The notes: generated by a model from the letters alone, not told the origin. Shown: positions 49,340 through 58,498, numbered from the stretch's first letter. The stretch is 64,000 bases of DNA from Craurococcus roseus (GCF_039523795.1 NZ_BAAAFZ010000002.1:1-64000), one strand, 5' to 3'. A program made the numbers and translations.

Positions 49340-49696
49340 GCTACTCCAGGGCGCGCAGCCCGGGGGCGGCGCGACCAGAAGCCCAGCCACGCCACCGGCG
49401 CCTGGCCGGTGGCGCGCACGTTCTGCGGCGGTGGCCTGGAAGGACGTGGTGACGCCGAGGCGGGCGGCGCGGTGCTGCTGCGGCAGGCCGGTGATGCCGT
49501 GCCCGCCGAGCAGGATGCGCCCTTCGCTGGGCGGGGAGGCGCCGGCGAGCAGGTCGAAGGAGGTGCCCTTGCCGGCGCCGTTCGACCCGATGATCGAGAT
49601 GAGCAGGCTGGCGCTGAAACCGGCCGAGACGTTGGACAGCGAGCGGGAGACGCCAGAAGCCCTGCCCAGGCATTCGGTGGGCAGGACGGCGGCGCC
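49340..49696 (-). pseudogene. Remnant of LivG-type ABC ATPase N-terminus
   Basis: Read leftward, VLPTECLGRASGVSRSLSNV, then SIIGSNGAGKGTSFDLLAGA and PPSEGRILLGGHGITGLPQQ, then RLGVTTSFQAT. Compared with LivG (IGPNGAGKTTLFNLI.G), the Walker A Thr/Lys context is altered (AGKGTS) and the segment between the first strand and Walker A is shortened. The frame loses similarity after SFQAT. It follows the LivM tail directly, as in functional liv operons, but is not functional. Confidence 0.65.
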
Positions 49697-49698
49697 GT

Positions 49699-49790
49699 TC
49701 ACCGCCCCGATAGCCGGTTGACGGGCGTGCCCCAGATCCCCTCTCGGAAGAACAGCACGCACAACACGGACACCGACGCGTTCGAAGACC
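49699..49790 (-). pseudogene. C-terminal tail of a LivM-type permease
   Basis: A short minus-strand frame reads SVSVLCVLFFREGIWGTPVN RLSGR then TGA (49699-49701). The end WGTPVNRLSGR is a common C-terminus of LivM/LivH-type permeases. Upstream of about 49790 the similarity stops, so only about 30 residues are left. It shows that a complete liv operon once stood here. Confidence 0.6.
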
Positions 49791-49883
49791 GCGTCGCAGG
49801 AGCCGAAGAAGGAGGGCCCGAGAGGCCTCCCGCTCCATGGTTGGGCGAAGGCGACGATCGAAGATCCCGCGAAACGCCTAGGG

Positions 49884-50114
49884 CATGATGAAAGGGCGTC
49901 CGCCCCGCGCGCCTCCGGCAAGGAGGCCCACGCGGAGGACACGGCGGACGCGCTCGAAGCCGCGTCGCGGACCCTCGTGGGCGGCGGCTCGGTCACGGGC
50001 ACGCCAGGCGTCACACCGACCCGGTGGACACCTTTGCGGTGCCCGTCGAATGCCGCTCGTGGCGCCGCGAGGGCTGGATGCTCGTGTACGGGCGTCCCTT
50101 CGGTGGCTAGGACG
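49884..50114 (+). pseudogene. Unidentified frameshifted gene fragment
   Basis: Two plus-strand frames read like protein: AHAEDTADALEAASRTLVGG, then GTPGVTPTR, and after a frame change near 50025 VDTFAVPVECRSWRREGWML VYGRPFGG followed by TAG. The pieces join smoothly in sense but not in frame, which suggests one gene with a frameshift. I do not recognise the family. It lies within the decayed stretch between the ABC importer and the lipoprotein. Confidence 0.35.
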
Positions 50115-50261
50115 TCTTCGCCCATCGGCCAAACGGCGCTCAAACGGCGGAGCCGCCGGCGCCATTCCCAGCGCACGCGCCGCCTTGCCAAGCACGGACG
50201 GCGGGCCACACTTCCCAAGGGAAACCGCCATATTGAACACGACTCGAGGAGAAACGAGACG

Positions 50262-50882
50262 ATGCCCGCCTTTGCCCGCCGTGCCTGCGCCGCCGCCCTG
50301 CTCGCCGCGGCCGCAGCCGGCGCCGGCTGCACGCCAGGACCGAACTACTCGCCGCGGGACTGGGTGACGCTGCCCCCCGACGCGGTGGTGGGCGCGGGCG
50401 ACCCGACGCGCGCCGCCATCCTCAACTCGGCTTACGCCTTCGGCACGCCGCAGAGCTTGGCGGGTCGGCCGGCCGAGGCCGCCGTGGCGGTGGCGCAGCT
50501 CGATTACCTCGCCAGCGAGATTCCTTTCGGCGCCCGTTGGCGCGAGTTCGACCCGACCGTCGGCCTCCTGCTCCAGCGCGCGCGGCAGGAGGTGCGCAAC
50601 TACGTCGGCGTTTCGCAGGACGCGGCGCCGCAGGCGGTGATCGACGCCTTCTACGGCGCCTCGCGCGCCCTCCGCGCCAACGACACCGCGGCGGCCGAAC
50701 GCATCCTCGCGCCGCCAGTGGTCCCCAATTCCCGGCAAGCGCTGGGGCACCTTTCCGCCATGCCGCTGCTCCCCATCGCCAACCAGGCGACCACCCGCGC
50801 GGCGCAGGAACTCGACCGTGTCGGGCGGATCAACGGGCGGAGCGGCGGCGGCCCGGGCGGCGGGGGCGGTGGCCGGAACTAG
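50262..50882 (+). CDS. Predicted lipoprotein of unknown function
   Basis: A 206-residue protein with a lipobox at AGAGC (Cys23) after a signal peptide. The mature part is helical (ILNSAYAFGTPQSLAGRPAE, AAVAVAQLDYLASEIPFGAR, ASRALRANDTAAAERIL) and ends in a Gly-rich tail. No domain is recognised. GAGGAGAAACGAGAC lies before the ATG at 50262. The last 14 bases overlap the start of the CoA transferase on the same strand, so the two may be coupled. Confidence 0.75.
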   Translation: MPAFARRACAAALLAAAAAGAGCTPGPNYSPRDWVTLPPDAVVGAGDPTRAAILNSAYAFGTPQSLAGRPAEAAVAVAQLDYLASEIPFGARWREFDPTVGLLLQRARQEVRNYVGVSQDAAPQAVIDAFYGASRALRANDTAAAERILAPPVVPNSRQALGHLSAMPLLPIANQATTRAAQELDRVGRINGRSGGGPGGGGGGRN

Positions 50883-52299
50883 CGGCCCCGGCGGCGTGTC
50901 GCCGCGCCGCCACGCCCCGCGCGACACCCTGGAAGCGCTTTGGTGCCTCGCGGGCCTCGCGCCTGTGGCGCTCGGCCCGGTCGAACTCTCCGGCGAAGAG
51001 CCGGCCCTGCCCTCCTCCTTCCGCGTCGGCGCCGCGGCGCAGGCCACGATAGCGGCCGTCGCGCCCGCCGCCGCCGCGGTCCACCGTCGGCGCGGCGGGC
51101 CGGAGCAGGCGGCGCGCGTTTCCATGCGCCACGCGGCGCTGGAGTTCCGCAGCGAGCACTGGTTGCGGCTGGACGGCGCCGAACTCCCGGATTCCTGGGA
51201 TTCAGTCGCCGGCACTTACCGGTGCGGCGACGGCCGGGTGGTTCGGTTGCACACCAACTTCCCGCACCACCGCGAAGGCGTGTTGCGCCTGCTGCGCTCC
51301 GACGGCACGCGCGAGGCGGTGCGCGATGCGCTGCGCGGCTGGGCGGCCCTCGATTTCGAGGACGCGGCCGCGGCGGTGGGGCTTTGCGTCACCGCCATGC
51401 GGGGCTTCGCGCAGTGGGACGCGCACCCCCAGGGCGCCGCCGCCGCCGGCCTGCCCCCGCTCCGCATCGAGCGCATCGGCGACGCGCCGCCCAGCCCGTT
51501 GCCGCCATTGGGGGAGCGCCCGTTGGGAGGACTGCGGGTGCTGGACCTCACCCGCGTCATCGCCGGGCCGGTTTGCGGCCGGACGCTCGCGGCGCATGGG
51601 GCGGAGGTGCTGCACATCAGCGCCGCGCACCTCCCCTCCTTCGACAACCTCCTGGCCGACACCGGGCGCGGCAAGCGCACCGCGCGCCTCGACCTGCGGA
51701 CGGCGGAAGGGCGGGACGCGCTGCGGTCGCTGGCGGCGGGCGCCGACGTTTTCCTCCAGGGCTACCGCCCCGGCGCCGTCGCCGCGCATGGCTTCGCGCC
51801 GGCCGGGCTGGCGGCGCTGCGGCCGGGCGTCGTTTGCGCGTCGCTCTCGGCCTATGGCGAGGTGGGGCCGTGGGGCGGGCGGCGCGGCTTCGACAGCCTC
51901 GTGCAGACCGCGAGCGGCTTCAACGTGGCCGAAGCGGAAGCCGCCGGCGTCGAACCGCCGAAGCCCCTGCCCTGCCAAGCGCTGGACCACGCCTCGGGCT
52001 ACCTGCTCGCCTTCGGCACGCTGGCCGCCCTGTTGCGGCGGGCGGAGGAGGGCGGGAGCTGGCACGTCCGCGTCTCCCTCGCCGGCACCGGCGCTTGGCT
52101 GCGCGGCCTCGGCCGGCTCGAAACGGGCTTCGCGGCACCGGCGCCGCGCTTCGGGGAGATCGGCGACCTTTTGGAGGAGAGCGACAGCGGTTGGGGCCGC
52201 CTCCTCGCGCTCCGCCATTCCGGGGTGCTGGAGGGCACGCCGCCGCGCTGGGCGCTGCCGTCGGTGCCGCTCGGCACCCACGCGCCGGCTTGGGCTTGA
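50869..52299 (+). CDS. CaiB/BaiF-type CoA transferase with two half-domains
   Basis: A 476-residue protein. The canonical start motif LGGLRVLDLTRVIAGPVCGR occurs only at about residue 225. The first 215 residues look like a divergent second CaiB half (RHAALEFRSEHWLRLDGAEL, GTYRCGDGRVVRLHTNFP), so this is a fused, two-half type. The putative catalytic Asp is in RRGFDSLVQT. The 3' part is typical for class III CoA transferases (ALDHASGYLLAFGTLAALLR). The GTG at 50869 overlaps the lipoprotein gene; a GTG at 50896 is an alternative start. Its acid substrate is unknown. Confidence 0.85.
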   Translation: MAGTSGPGGVSPRRHAPRDTLEALWCLAGLAPVALGPVELSGEEPALPSSFRVGAAAQATIAAVAPAAAAVHRRRGGPEQAARVSMRHAALEFRSEHWLRLDGAELPDSWDSVAGTYRCGDGRVVRLHTNFPHHREGVLRLLRSDGTREAVRDALRGWAALDFEDAAAAVGLCVTAMRGFAQWDAHPQGAAAAGLPPLRIERIGDAPPSPLPPLGERPLGGLRVLDLTRVIAGPVCGRTLAAHGAEVLHISAAHLPSFDNLLADTGRGKRTARLDLRTAEGRDALRSLAAGADVFLQGYRPGAVAAHGFAPAGLAALRPGVVCASLSAYGEVGPWGGRRGFDSLVQTASGFNVAEAEAAGVEPPKPLPCQALDHASGYLLAFGTLAALLRRAEEGGSWHVRVSLAGTGAWLRGLGRLETGFAAPAPRFGEIGDLLEESDSGWGRLLALRHSGVLEGTPPRWALPSVPLGTHAPAWA

Positions 52300-52331
52300 C
52301 CCGCCGGTCGCGGTGACGGCCGCCGCGCCGA

Positions 52332-52652
52332 TCAGTCCTCGTCGAGCAGGCTGCCGAGCTTCATCGCCACGCCCTTGGAGCCCTCCACCCGCAGCCGGCC
52401 GGTGGAAAAGGCGAGCATCGGGCTCAGCTTGCCGCGCATCAGCTTCTCCAGGTCCGTGGAGGAGAGGCGCAGCACCGTGTCGGCCTCCTCGTCGCCGGAC
52501 GCCGCCTCGATGGTCGGCGCGCCGCCGGCGGTGGCGTCGAGCAGCACGCTTTCCTCCGTGTCCGTGATGTCGAAGCGCACGCGGTAGCCCAGGCGCCGCA
52601 GCGCGTCCGCGCGGTTCCGCATCTCGGCCATCAGGCTTTCCGCGTCCGCCAT
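52332..52652 (-). CDS. SCP2 sterol-carrier-domain protein
   Basis: A 106-residue single-domain SCP2-like protein: RRLGYRVRFDITDTEESVLL, then ADTVLRLSSTDLEKLMRGKL and RLRVEGSKGVAMKL. SCP2 domains bind fatty acyl or sterol lipids and often accompany beta-oxidation genes. Here it is divergent from the acyl-CoA ligase, with a palindromic operator in between, so it is probably controlled together with it. The ATG at 52652 follows GAAGGAGGGG. Confidence 0.85.
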   Translation of the reverse strand: MADAESLMAEMRNRADALRRLGYRVRFDITDTEESVLLDATAGGAPTIEAASGDEEADTVLRLSSTDLEKLMRGKLSPMLAFSTGRLRVEGSKGVAMKLGSLLDED

Positions 52653-52675
52653 GTGTTCCCCTCCTTCAGCTCTGG

Positions 52676-52723
52676 TTGACCCTTAAAGTACCTAGTTGAC
52701 CTATACGTCAACAAGTGTAATTT
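52676..52723 (+). promoter_or_regulatory. Promoter and palindromic operator of the fatty-acid degradation locus
   Basis: Two TTGACC sequences (52676-52681 and 52696-52701) lie upstream of fadD. The 18-bp element GTTGACCTATACGTCAAC (52695-52712) is a dyad with only one symmetric mismatch pair. TTGACC at 52676 and CTATAC (52701-52706) are 19 bases apart, the long spacing used by MerR-activated promoters. A second option is TTGACC at 52696 with TAATTT at 52718. The MerR-family protein encoded two genes downstream is the likely ligand-sensing regulator. Confidence 0.65.
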
Positions 52724-52753
52724 GGTCAGCAGGGACGGGAAGGAGCGGATCGC

Positions 52754-54502
52754 ATGGCAGGCGAAACGGCTGCTGTCGCGGCGTTGGAATCGGACGGGCC
52801 GGGAGCGGCCATGCCGTGGCTGCGGAGCTACCCGCCCGGGGTGTCCTGGGACATCGGCCTGCCGTCCGAGACGCTGCCCGAGTTGTTCGACGCGGCGGTG
52901 GCGCGCTTCGGCCAGAAGACCTGCCTGGACTTCATGGGCCGCCGCTGGACCTTCGCCGAAATGGGCGCGCTGGTGGACAGCGCCGCCGCCGGCTTCCGGG
53001 GCCTCGGCGTCGCGCCCGGCACCCGCGTCGGGCTCCACTTGCCCAACAGCCCGTTCTTCATCGCCGCCTTCTTCGGCGCGCTGAAGGCGGGCGCCATCGT
53101 GGTCAACTACAGCCCCCTCTACGTCGAGGAGGAGCTGGCGGCGCAGGTGGCCGATTCCGGCACGGAGGTCATGGTCAGCATCGACCTCGACCCGTTGCTG
53201 CCGCGCGCCCTTGCCCTGCTGGACCGGCCCGGCTCGCCGCTGAAGCACGTGGTCGCCTGCCAGTTCTCCAGCGCCCTGCCGATGGCCAAGGGCCTCGCCT
53301 TCCGGGTCCTCCGCCGCAAGAGCGTCGCGGCCGTGCCGCGGGGCGACGCGCGCGTGGTGCCCTTCAAGTCCCTGTGCGGCCAGCCCGGGACGGCCGGCGC
53401 CGCCTACGCGGCTAAGCCCGAGGACGTGGCGGTGCTGCAATACACCGGCGGCACCACCGGCGTGCCCAAGGGCGTGATGCTCACCCACGCCAACCTGTGC
53501 GGCAACGCCCGGCAGTCGATCGCCTGGGACACGGCCACGCGGGAGGGCGAGGAGCGCGTGCTCGCCGTGCTGCCCTTCTTCCACATCTTCGCGCTGACCG
53601 CGGTGATGATCGTGGCCGTCGCCCGCGGCAATACGTTGGTGGCGCTGCCGCGCTTCGACTTCGAGGCGGTGATGGCGGCGATCCGGCGCTGCCGGCCGAC
53701 CGTGCTGCCCGGCGTGCCGACCTTGTTCAAGGCGCTGCTCGACAAGGGCGCCACCAAGGAGGACCTGTCCTCGCTCCGGCGCTGCGTCTCGGGCGGCGCG
53801 CCGATGCCGGCGCAGGTGCAGAGCGACTTCGAGGCGCGCTCGGGCTGCTCCGTCACCGAGGGCTACGGCCTGACGGAAGCCTCGCCCGTGTGCTTCGCCA
53901 ACCCGCCCGGCCCGGGCAACCGGCTCGGCACCATCGGCCTGCCCGTCCCCGGCACGCGGGCCGAGATCCGCTCGCTGGAGGACCCGTCGCGCGCCCTGCC
54001 GGGCGGCGAGAAAGGGGAGCTCTGCGTCGCCGGCCCGCAGGTGATGAAGGGCTACTGGAACCGGCCGGCGGACACGGCGGCGGTGCTCGGCGCCGACGGC
54101 TTCCTCCGCACCGGCGACGTCGGGATCATGGACGCGGACGGCTACGTGACCCTCGTGGACCGGATCAAGGACCTGATCCTGGTGTCCGGCTTCAACGTCT
54201 ACCCGCGGGTGGTCGAGGAGGCGTTGTACCGCCACCCCGACGTGGCGGCCGCCACCGTGGTGGGGATGCCCGACGAGTACCAGGGCGAGGCGCCGGCCGC
54301 CTTCGTGGAGCCGCGGCCGGGCGCGACGCTGGCTGAGGAGGCGCTGCGGGAGTTCCTCAAGGACAAGCTCTCTTCGGTGGAGATGCCGAAGCTGATCGAG
54401 GTGCGCGACGCGCTGCCGCGCAGCAACGTCGGCAAGCTGACCAAGACGGAGCTGCGGTCCGAGGTGTTGGCCCGCGCGTCCAAGGGGACGGCGGCGGCGT
54501 GA
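52754..54502 (+). CDS. fadD: Long-chain fatty-acid-CoA ligase (AMP-forming)
   Basis: A 582-residue adenylate-forming enzyme that activates fatty acids to acyl-CoA with ATP. The AMP-binding motif is YTGGTTGVPKG near residue 235. Also present are VTEGYGLTEASPV, GDVGIMDADGYV with the hinge following, and SNVGKLTKTELR with the C-terminal catalytic Lys. The start is the ATG at 52754, with GGAAGGAG in front of it. It heads an operon with the MerR regulator; the SCP2 gene is divergent. Chain-length preference is not evident. Confidence 0.92.
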   Translation: MAGETAAVAALESDGPGAAMPWLRSYPPGVSWDIGLPSETLPELFDAAVARFGQKTCLDFMGRRWTFAEMGALVDSAAAGFRGLGVAPGTRVGLHLPNSPFFIAAFFGALKAGAIVVNYSPLYVEEELAAQVADSGTEVMVSIDLDPLLPRALALLDRPGSPLKHVVACQFSSALPMAKGLAFRVLRRKSVAAVPRGDARVVPFKSLCGQPGTAGAAYAAKPEDVAVLQYTGGTTGVPKGVMLTHANLCGNARQSIAWDTATREGEERVLAVLPFFHIFALTAVMIVAVARGNTLVALPRFDFEAVMAAIRRCRPTVLPGVPTLFKALLDKGATKEDLSSLRRCVSGGAPMPAQVQSDFEARSGCSVTEGYGLTEASPVCFANPPGPGNRLGTIGLPVPGTRAEIRSLEDPSRALPGGEKGELCVAGPQVMKGYWNRPADTAAVLGADGFLRTGDVGIMDADGYVTLVDRIKDLILVSGFNVYPRVVEEALYRHPDVAAATVVGMPDEYQGEAPAAFVEPRPGATLAEEALREFLKDKLSSVEMPKLIEVRDALPRSNVGKLTKTELRSEVLARASKGTAAA

Positions 54503-54921
54503 CGGCGGGCGCGGCGACGGACCTGTTCACCGTGAACCAGCTCGCGGAGGAGCTGGGCGTCACCGCCCGGGCCATCCGCTTCTACGAGGCGAAGGGGCTG
54601 ATAGCGCCGCGCCGCGCCGGCACGACTCGCGTCTTCGACCGGCGGGACCGGGCGCGGCTGCTGCTGGTGCTGCGCGGCAAGCGGCTCGGCTTCTCGCTCG
54701 CCAGCATCCGCGAGTTCCTGGACCTCTACGACGCCGACCGCAGCCAGGGCGCGCAGATCCGCCTGTTCCTGGAACGGGCGCGCGAACGCATCCGGGAGCT
54801 GGAGCGGCAGCGCGAGGACCTCGACCAGACGCTCCGCGAGCTGCGCGAGGTGGAAGCGGAGGCCGAACGGGTGCTGCGGGGGCGCGACGAGCCGCGCTCG
54901 CCGGCTGAAGCCGCCGACTAG
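54499..54921 (+). CDS. MerR-family transcriptional regulator
   Basis: A 140-residue regulator. The N-terminal MerR helix-turn-helix (residues 9-75) has FTVNQLAEELGVTARAIRFY EAKGLIAPRR. A long C-terminal helix from about 75 to 130 is the dimerisation coiled coil, with no metal-binding Cys. It matches the group that controls catabolism of acyl-CoA precursors in proteobacteria. The start is a GTG overlapping the fadD stop (GTGA). It probably binds the palindrome at 52695-52712 and so autoregulates. Confidence 0.88.
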   Translation: MTAGAATDLFTVNQLAEELGVTARAIRFYEAKGLIAPRRAGTTRVFDRRDRARLLLVLRGKRLGFSLASIREFLDLYDADRSQGAQIRLFLERARERIRELERQREDLDQTLRELREVEAEAERVLRGRDEPRSPAEAAD

Positions 54922-54976
54922 GGATCTTCGCCGCCGCGGCCCGGCGCCCGGCGACGCAATTGCAGGGAAAGAGACG

Positions 54977-56119
54977 ATGACAGACGTGGTGATCGCGGCC
55001 TACCGCCGCTCCCCCTTCCATTTCGCCGGCAAGGGCGACCTCGCCGGCGTCCGGCCGGACGAGATGGCCGCGCAGGTGGTGCGCGCGCTGGTCGAGGCGA
55101 CTGGCGTGGACCCGGCGACGGTCGAGGACTTGGTGCTCGGCTGCGCCTTCCCCGAAGGCGAGCAGGGGCTGAACATGGCCAAGCTCGTGGCCTTCCTGTC
55201 CGGCATGGCGGAAGGCACGGCGGGCGTCACGGTGAACCGCTTCTGCGGCTCGTCCATGCAGTCGGTCCATCAAGCGGCGGGCGCCATACGCATGGGTGCG
55301 GGCGACGCCTTCGTCTGCGCCGGCGTCGAGAGCATGAGCCGGGTGCCGATGATGGGCTTCAACCCCATGCCGCACCCCGGCTTGGCCAAGGAGTTCCCGC
55401 AAGCCTACATCAGCATGGGCGAGACGGCGGAGAACGTGGCCCGCCTCCATCAGGTGACTCGGCGCGACCAGGAGCAGTTCGCCGCCCGCAGCCACCAGAA
55501 GGCGACGGCCGCGCAGGAAGCCGGCAAACTCGCCGAGGAGATAGTCCCGATCGCCGGCCCCAAGGGCAAAACGGTGGAGCGCGACGGCTGCATCCGCCCG
55601 GAAACCACCGCCGAGGGCCTTGCGAGCCTCAAACCCGCCTTCCGGCAGGACGGCACGGTCACGGCCGGCACCTCCTCGCCGCTGACGGACGGCGCGGCCG
55701 CGGTGCTGGTCTGCACCGCCGAATACGCCAAGGCGCACGGGCTCGAGCCGCTGGCGAAGGTCAAGTCCATCGCCGTCGCCGGCTGCGGGCCGGAGGTGAT
55801 GGGCATGGGGCCGGTCGGGGCCTCGCAGAAGGCGCTGTCGCGCGCCGGCATCTCCGCGCGCGACCTCGACGTGGTGGAGCTGAACGAGGCGTTCTCCTCC
55901 CAGGCCCTCGCCTGCATGCGCGAACTCGGCATCGACGAGGCGAAGGTGAACCTGGACGGCGGGGCCATCGCGCTGGGCCACCCGCTCGGCGCCACGGGGG
56001 CGCGCATCACCGGCAAGGCGGCGGCGCTGCTGAAGCGCGAGGGCGGCCGGTACGCGCTGGCGACGCAGTGCATCGGCGGCGGGCAGGGCATCGCCACCGT
56101 GCTGGAGGCCGTGCGGTGA
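54977..56119 (+). CDS. Acetyl-CoA acyltransferase (thiolase)
   Basis: A 380-residue thiolase catalysing the last step of beta-oxidation. Nucleophile Cys90 is in RFCGSSMQSV. The C-terminal catalytic motifs are GGAIALGHPLGATGARITGK with the His, and CIGGGQG with the second Cys. The start at 54977 follows GGGAAAGAGACG. The stop overlaps the start of the fadB-type gene (GTGA). It is the partner of FadB in the fatty-acid oxidation complex. Confidence 0.95.
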   Translation: MTDVVIAAYRRSPFHFAGKGDLAGVRPDEMAAQVVRALVEATGVDPATVEDLVLGCAFPEGEQGLNMAKLVAFLSGMAEGTAGVTVNRFCGSSMQSVHQAAGAIRMGAGDAFVCAGVESMSRVPMMGFNPMPHPGLAKEFPQAYISMGETAENVARLHQVTRRDQEQFAARSHQKATAAQEAGKLAEEIVPIAGPKGKTVERDGCIRPETTAEGLASLKPAFRQDGTVTAGTSSPLTDGAAAVLVCTAEYAKAHGLEPLAKVKSIAVAGCGPEVMGMGPVGASQKALSRAGISARDLDVVELNEAFSSQALACMRELGIDEAKVNLDGGAIALGHPLGATGARITGKAAALLKREGGRYALATQCIGGGQGIATVLEAVR

Positions 56120-58482
56120 ACGCGCCCGTCGCGCCCCTCCCCTACTCGCCCGCGAAGTCCGGCGAGGGGCCGATCCGCAAGGTCGGCGTGGTCGGCGCCG
56201 GCGTGATGGGCGCCGGCATCGCGGCGCACGTCGCCAACGCCGGCGTGCCGGTGGTGCTGCTCGACATCGTGCCCGGCGGCGCCGCCAAGGCGGTGGAGCG
56301 GATGCTCCGCGCCGACCCCGCGCCCTTCATGGGCAAGGCCCCGGCGCGGCTGGTGCAGACCGGCGACCTCGACGGCGGCGGCCTGCAACTGCTGGCCGAT
56401 TGCGACTGGATCGTGGAAGCGATCATCGAGCGGCCGGACGCCAAGCGCGACCTCTACGCGCGGCTGGAGGACGTGCGGAAGCCGGGCTCAATCGTGTCCT
56501 CCAACACCTCGACCATCCCGCTCGCGGCGCTGACCCAAGGATTGGGCGAGAAGTTCGCGCGCGACTTCCTCATCACCCACTTCTTCAACCCGCCGCGCTA
56601 CATGCGCCTGCTGGAGCTGGTTCGCGGCCCGGCCACCCGCGCCGACGCGCTGGACGCCATCGCCGCGTTCGGCGACCGCCGGCTCGGCAAGACCATCGTG
56701 CATTGCAAGGACACGCCGGGTTTCATCGCCAACCGCATCGGCGGGCTGTGGATGCAGTCGGCCATCAACCACGCGGTGGACCTCCGCCTGACGGTGGAGG
56801 AGGCGGACGCGGTGATGGGCAAGCCGATCGGCGTGCCCAAGACCGGCGTGTTCGGCCTGCTGGACCTCGTCGGCATCGACCTGATGCCGCACGTCGCGGC
56901 CTCCATGAAGGCGGCGCTCCCGGCCACCGACATGTACGTGGTCGGGATGCGCGAGCACGCGCTGATCGCCCGCATGATCGCGGAGGGCCGCACCGGCCGG
57001 AAGGGCGGCAAGGGCGGCTTCTACAACCGCGAGAAGGGGTCGGGCGGCGAGAGCCTGAAGCGCGCCGTGGACCTCTGGACCGGCGACTACCGCGACAGCA
57101 CGAAGGCGCGGCTCGACAGCCTGGAGATCGGCTCCAAGGACCTCCGCAAGCTGGCGGAGCACCCGGACCGGGGCGGCCAATACGCCCGCGCCGTGTTGCT
57201 CGACACGCTGGGCTACGCGGCGTCCTTGGTGCCGGAGATCGCCGACAGCCCGGCCGACGTCGATGCCGCCATGCGCCTCGGCTACAACTGGAGGTGGGGG
57301 CCGTTCGAGCTGATGGACCGCCTCGGCCCCGGCTGGCTCGCGGGCGCCCTGCGCGAGGCCGGGCGGCCGGTGCCGGCGCTGCTGGAAACTGCGGGCGACC
57401 GGCCCTTCTACCGCGTGCAGGACGGGCGCCGGCAGGTGCTCGGCACGGACGGCGAGTACCGCGACATCCCGCGGCCCGACGGCGTGCTGCTGCTCTCCGA
57501 CGTGAAGCTGCGCTCACAACCGCTGGCGAAGAACGGTTCGGCCAGCCTGTGGGACATCGGGGACGGCATCGCCTGCCTGGAATTCCACAGCAAGATGAAC
57601 GCGCTCGACCCGGACATCCTCGGCCTCCTCGGCAAGGCCGTGGCTATGGGCAAGAAGGGCGCCTTCCGCGCGCTCGTGGTCCACAACGAGGCGGACAACT
57701 TCTCGGTCGGCGCCAACATCGGCCTCGCCCTCTTCGCCGCCAACATCGGCGCCTGGGGCGAGATCGAGGGCATGATCGAGGGCGGGCAGAAGGCCATGCG
57801 CACCATGCGCGACGCCCCCTTCCCCGTGGTCGGCGCGCCGGCCGGCATGGCGCTGGGCGGCGGCTGCGAGATCCTGCTCCACTGCGACGCGGTGCAGGCG
57901 CACGCGGAAACCTACATCGGCCTGGTGGAGGTCGGCGTCGGCCTGATCCCCGGCTGGGGCGGCTGCGCGGCCATGCTACAACGCTGGGCGGAAGCGCCCA
58001 AAGCCCCGCGCGGGCCGATGCCTCCCGTGGCCAAGGCCTTCGAGATGATCTCGACGGCGCAGGTGGCGAAGTCGGCGGCCGAGGCGCGCGAGATGATGCT
58101 GCTCCGCCCGACCGACGGCATCACCATGAACCGCGACCGGCTGCTGGCGGACGCCAAGGCGAAGGCGCTTTCCATGGTGGAGGGCCACCAGCCGGCGGAG
58201 CCGAAGCCGCTGCGCCTGCCAGGGCCGACCGGCATGGCGGCGCTCAAGATGGCCGTCGAACAGGCGGCGCGGCTCGGCAAAGCGACGCCGCACGACATGG
58301 TCGTGTGCGAGCACCTGGCCGAGACGCTCTGCGGCGGCGAGCGCGCCGACCACATCGCCGACACCACCGAGGACCAGGTGCGGAAGCTGGAAGTGAAGAG
58401 CTTCATGGCCCTGCTCAAGACCGAGGGCACGCTGGCCCGGGTCGAGCACATGCTCGAAACCGGCCGCCCGCTCCGGAACTGA
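56116..58482 (+). CDS. Bifunctional 3-hydroxyacyl-CoA dehydrogenase/enoyl-CoA hydratase
   Basis: A 788-residue beta-oxidation enzyme. The 3-hydroxyacyl-CoA dehydrogenase part is N-terminal (GVVGAGVMGAGIAAHVA near residue 24, SSNTSTIPLAAL, THFFNPPRYMRLLEL). The enoyl-CoA hydratase part is C-terminal (APAGMALGGGCEILLHCDAV, GLVEVGVGLIPGWGG). This order is the reverse of E. coli FadB and is typical of alphaproteobacteria and actinobacteria. The GTG at 56116 overlaps the thiolase stop, so they are translationally coupled. It converts enoyl-CoA to 3-oxoacyl-CoA. Confidence 0.94.
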   Translation: MNAPVAPLPYSPAKSGEGPIRKVGVVGAGVMGAGIAAHVANAGVPVVLLDIVPGGAAKAVERMLRADPAPFMGKAPARLVQTGDLDGGGLQLLADCDWIVEAIIERPDAKRDLYARLEDVRKPGSIVSSNTSTIPLAALTQGLGEKFARDFLITHFFNPPRYMRLLELVRGPATRADALDAIAAFGDRRLGKTIVHCKDTPGFIANRIGGLWMQSAINHAVDLRLTVEEADAVMGKPIGVPKTGVFGLLDLVGIDLMPHVAASMKAALPATDMYVVGMREHALIARMIAEGRTGRKGGKGGFYNREKGSGGESLKRAVDLWTGDYRDSTKARLDSLEIGSKDLRKLAEHPDRGGQYARAVLLDTLGYAASLVPEIADSPADVDAAMRLGYNWRWGPFELMDRLGPGWLAGALREAGRPVPALLETAGDRPFYRVQDGRRQVLGTDGEYRDIPRPDGVLLLSDVKLRSQPLAKNGSASLWDIGDGIACLEFHSKMNALDPDILGLLGKAVAMGKKGAFRALVVHNEADNFSVGANIGLALFAANIGAWGEIEGMIEGGQKAMRTMRDAPFPVVGAPAGMALGGGCEILLHCDAVQAHAETYIGLVEVGVGLIPGWGGCAAMLQRWAEAPKAPRGPMPPVAKAFEMISTAQVAKSAAEAREMMLLRPTDGITMNRDRLLADAKAKALSMVEGHQPAEPKPLRLPGPTGMAALKMAVEQAARLGKATPHDMVVCEHLAETLCGGERADHIADTTEDQVRKLEVKSFMALLKTEGTLARVEHMLETGRPLRN

Positions 58483-58498
58483 GGCAGCCGCCGTGACG

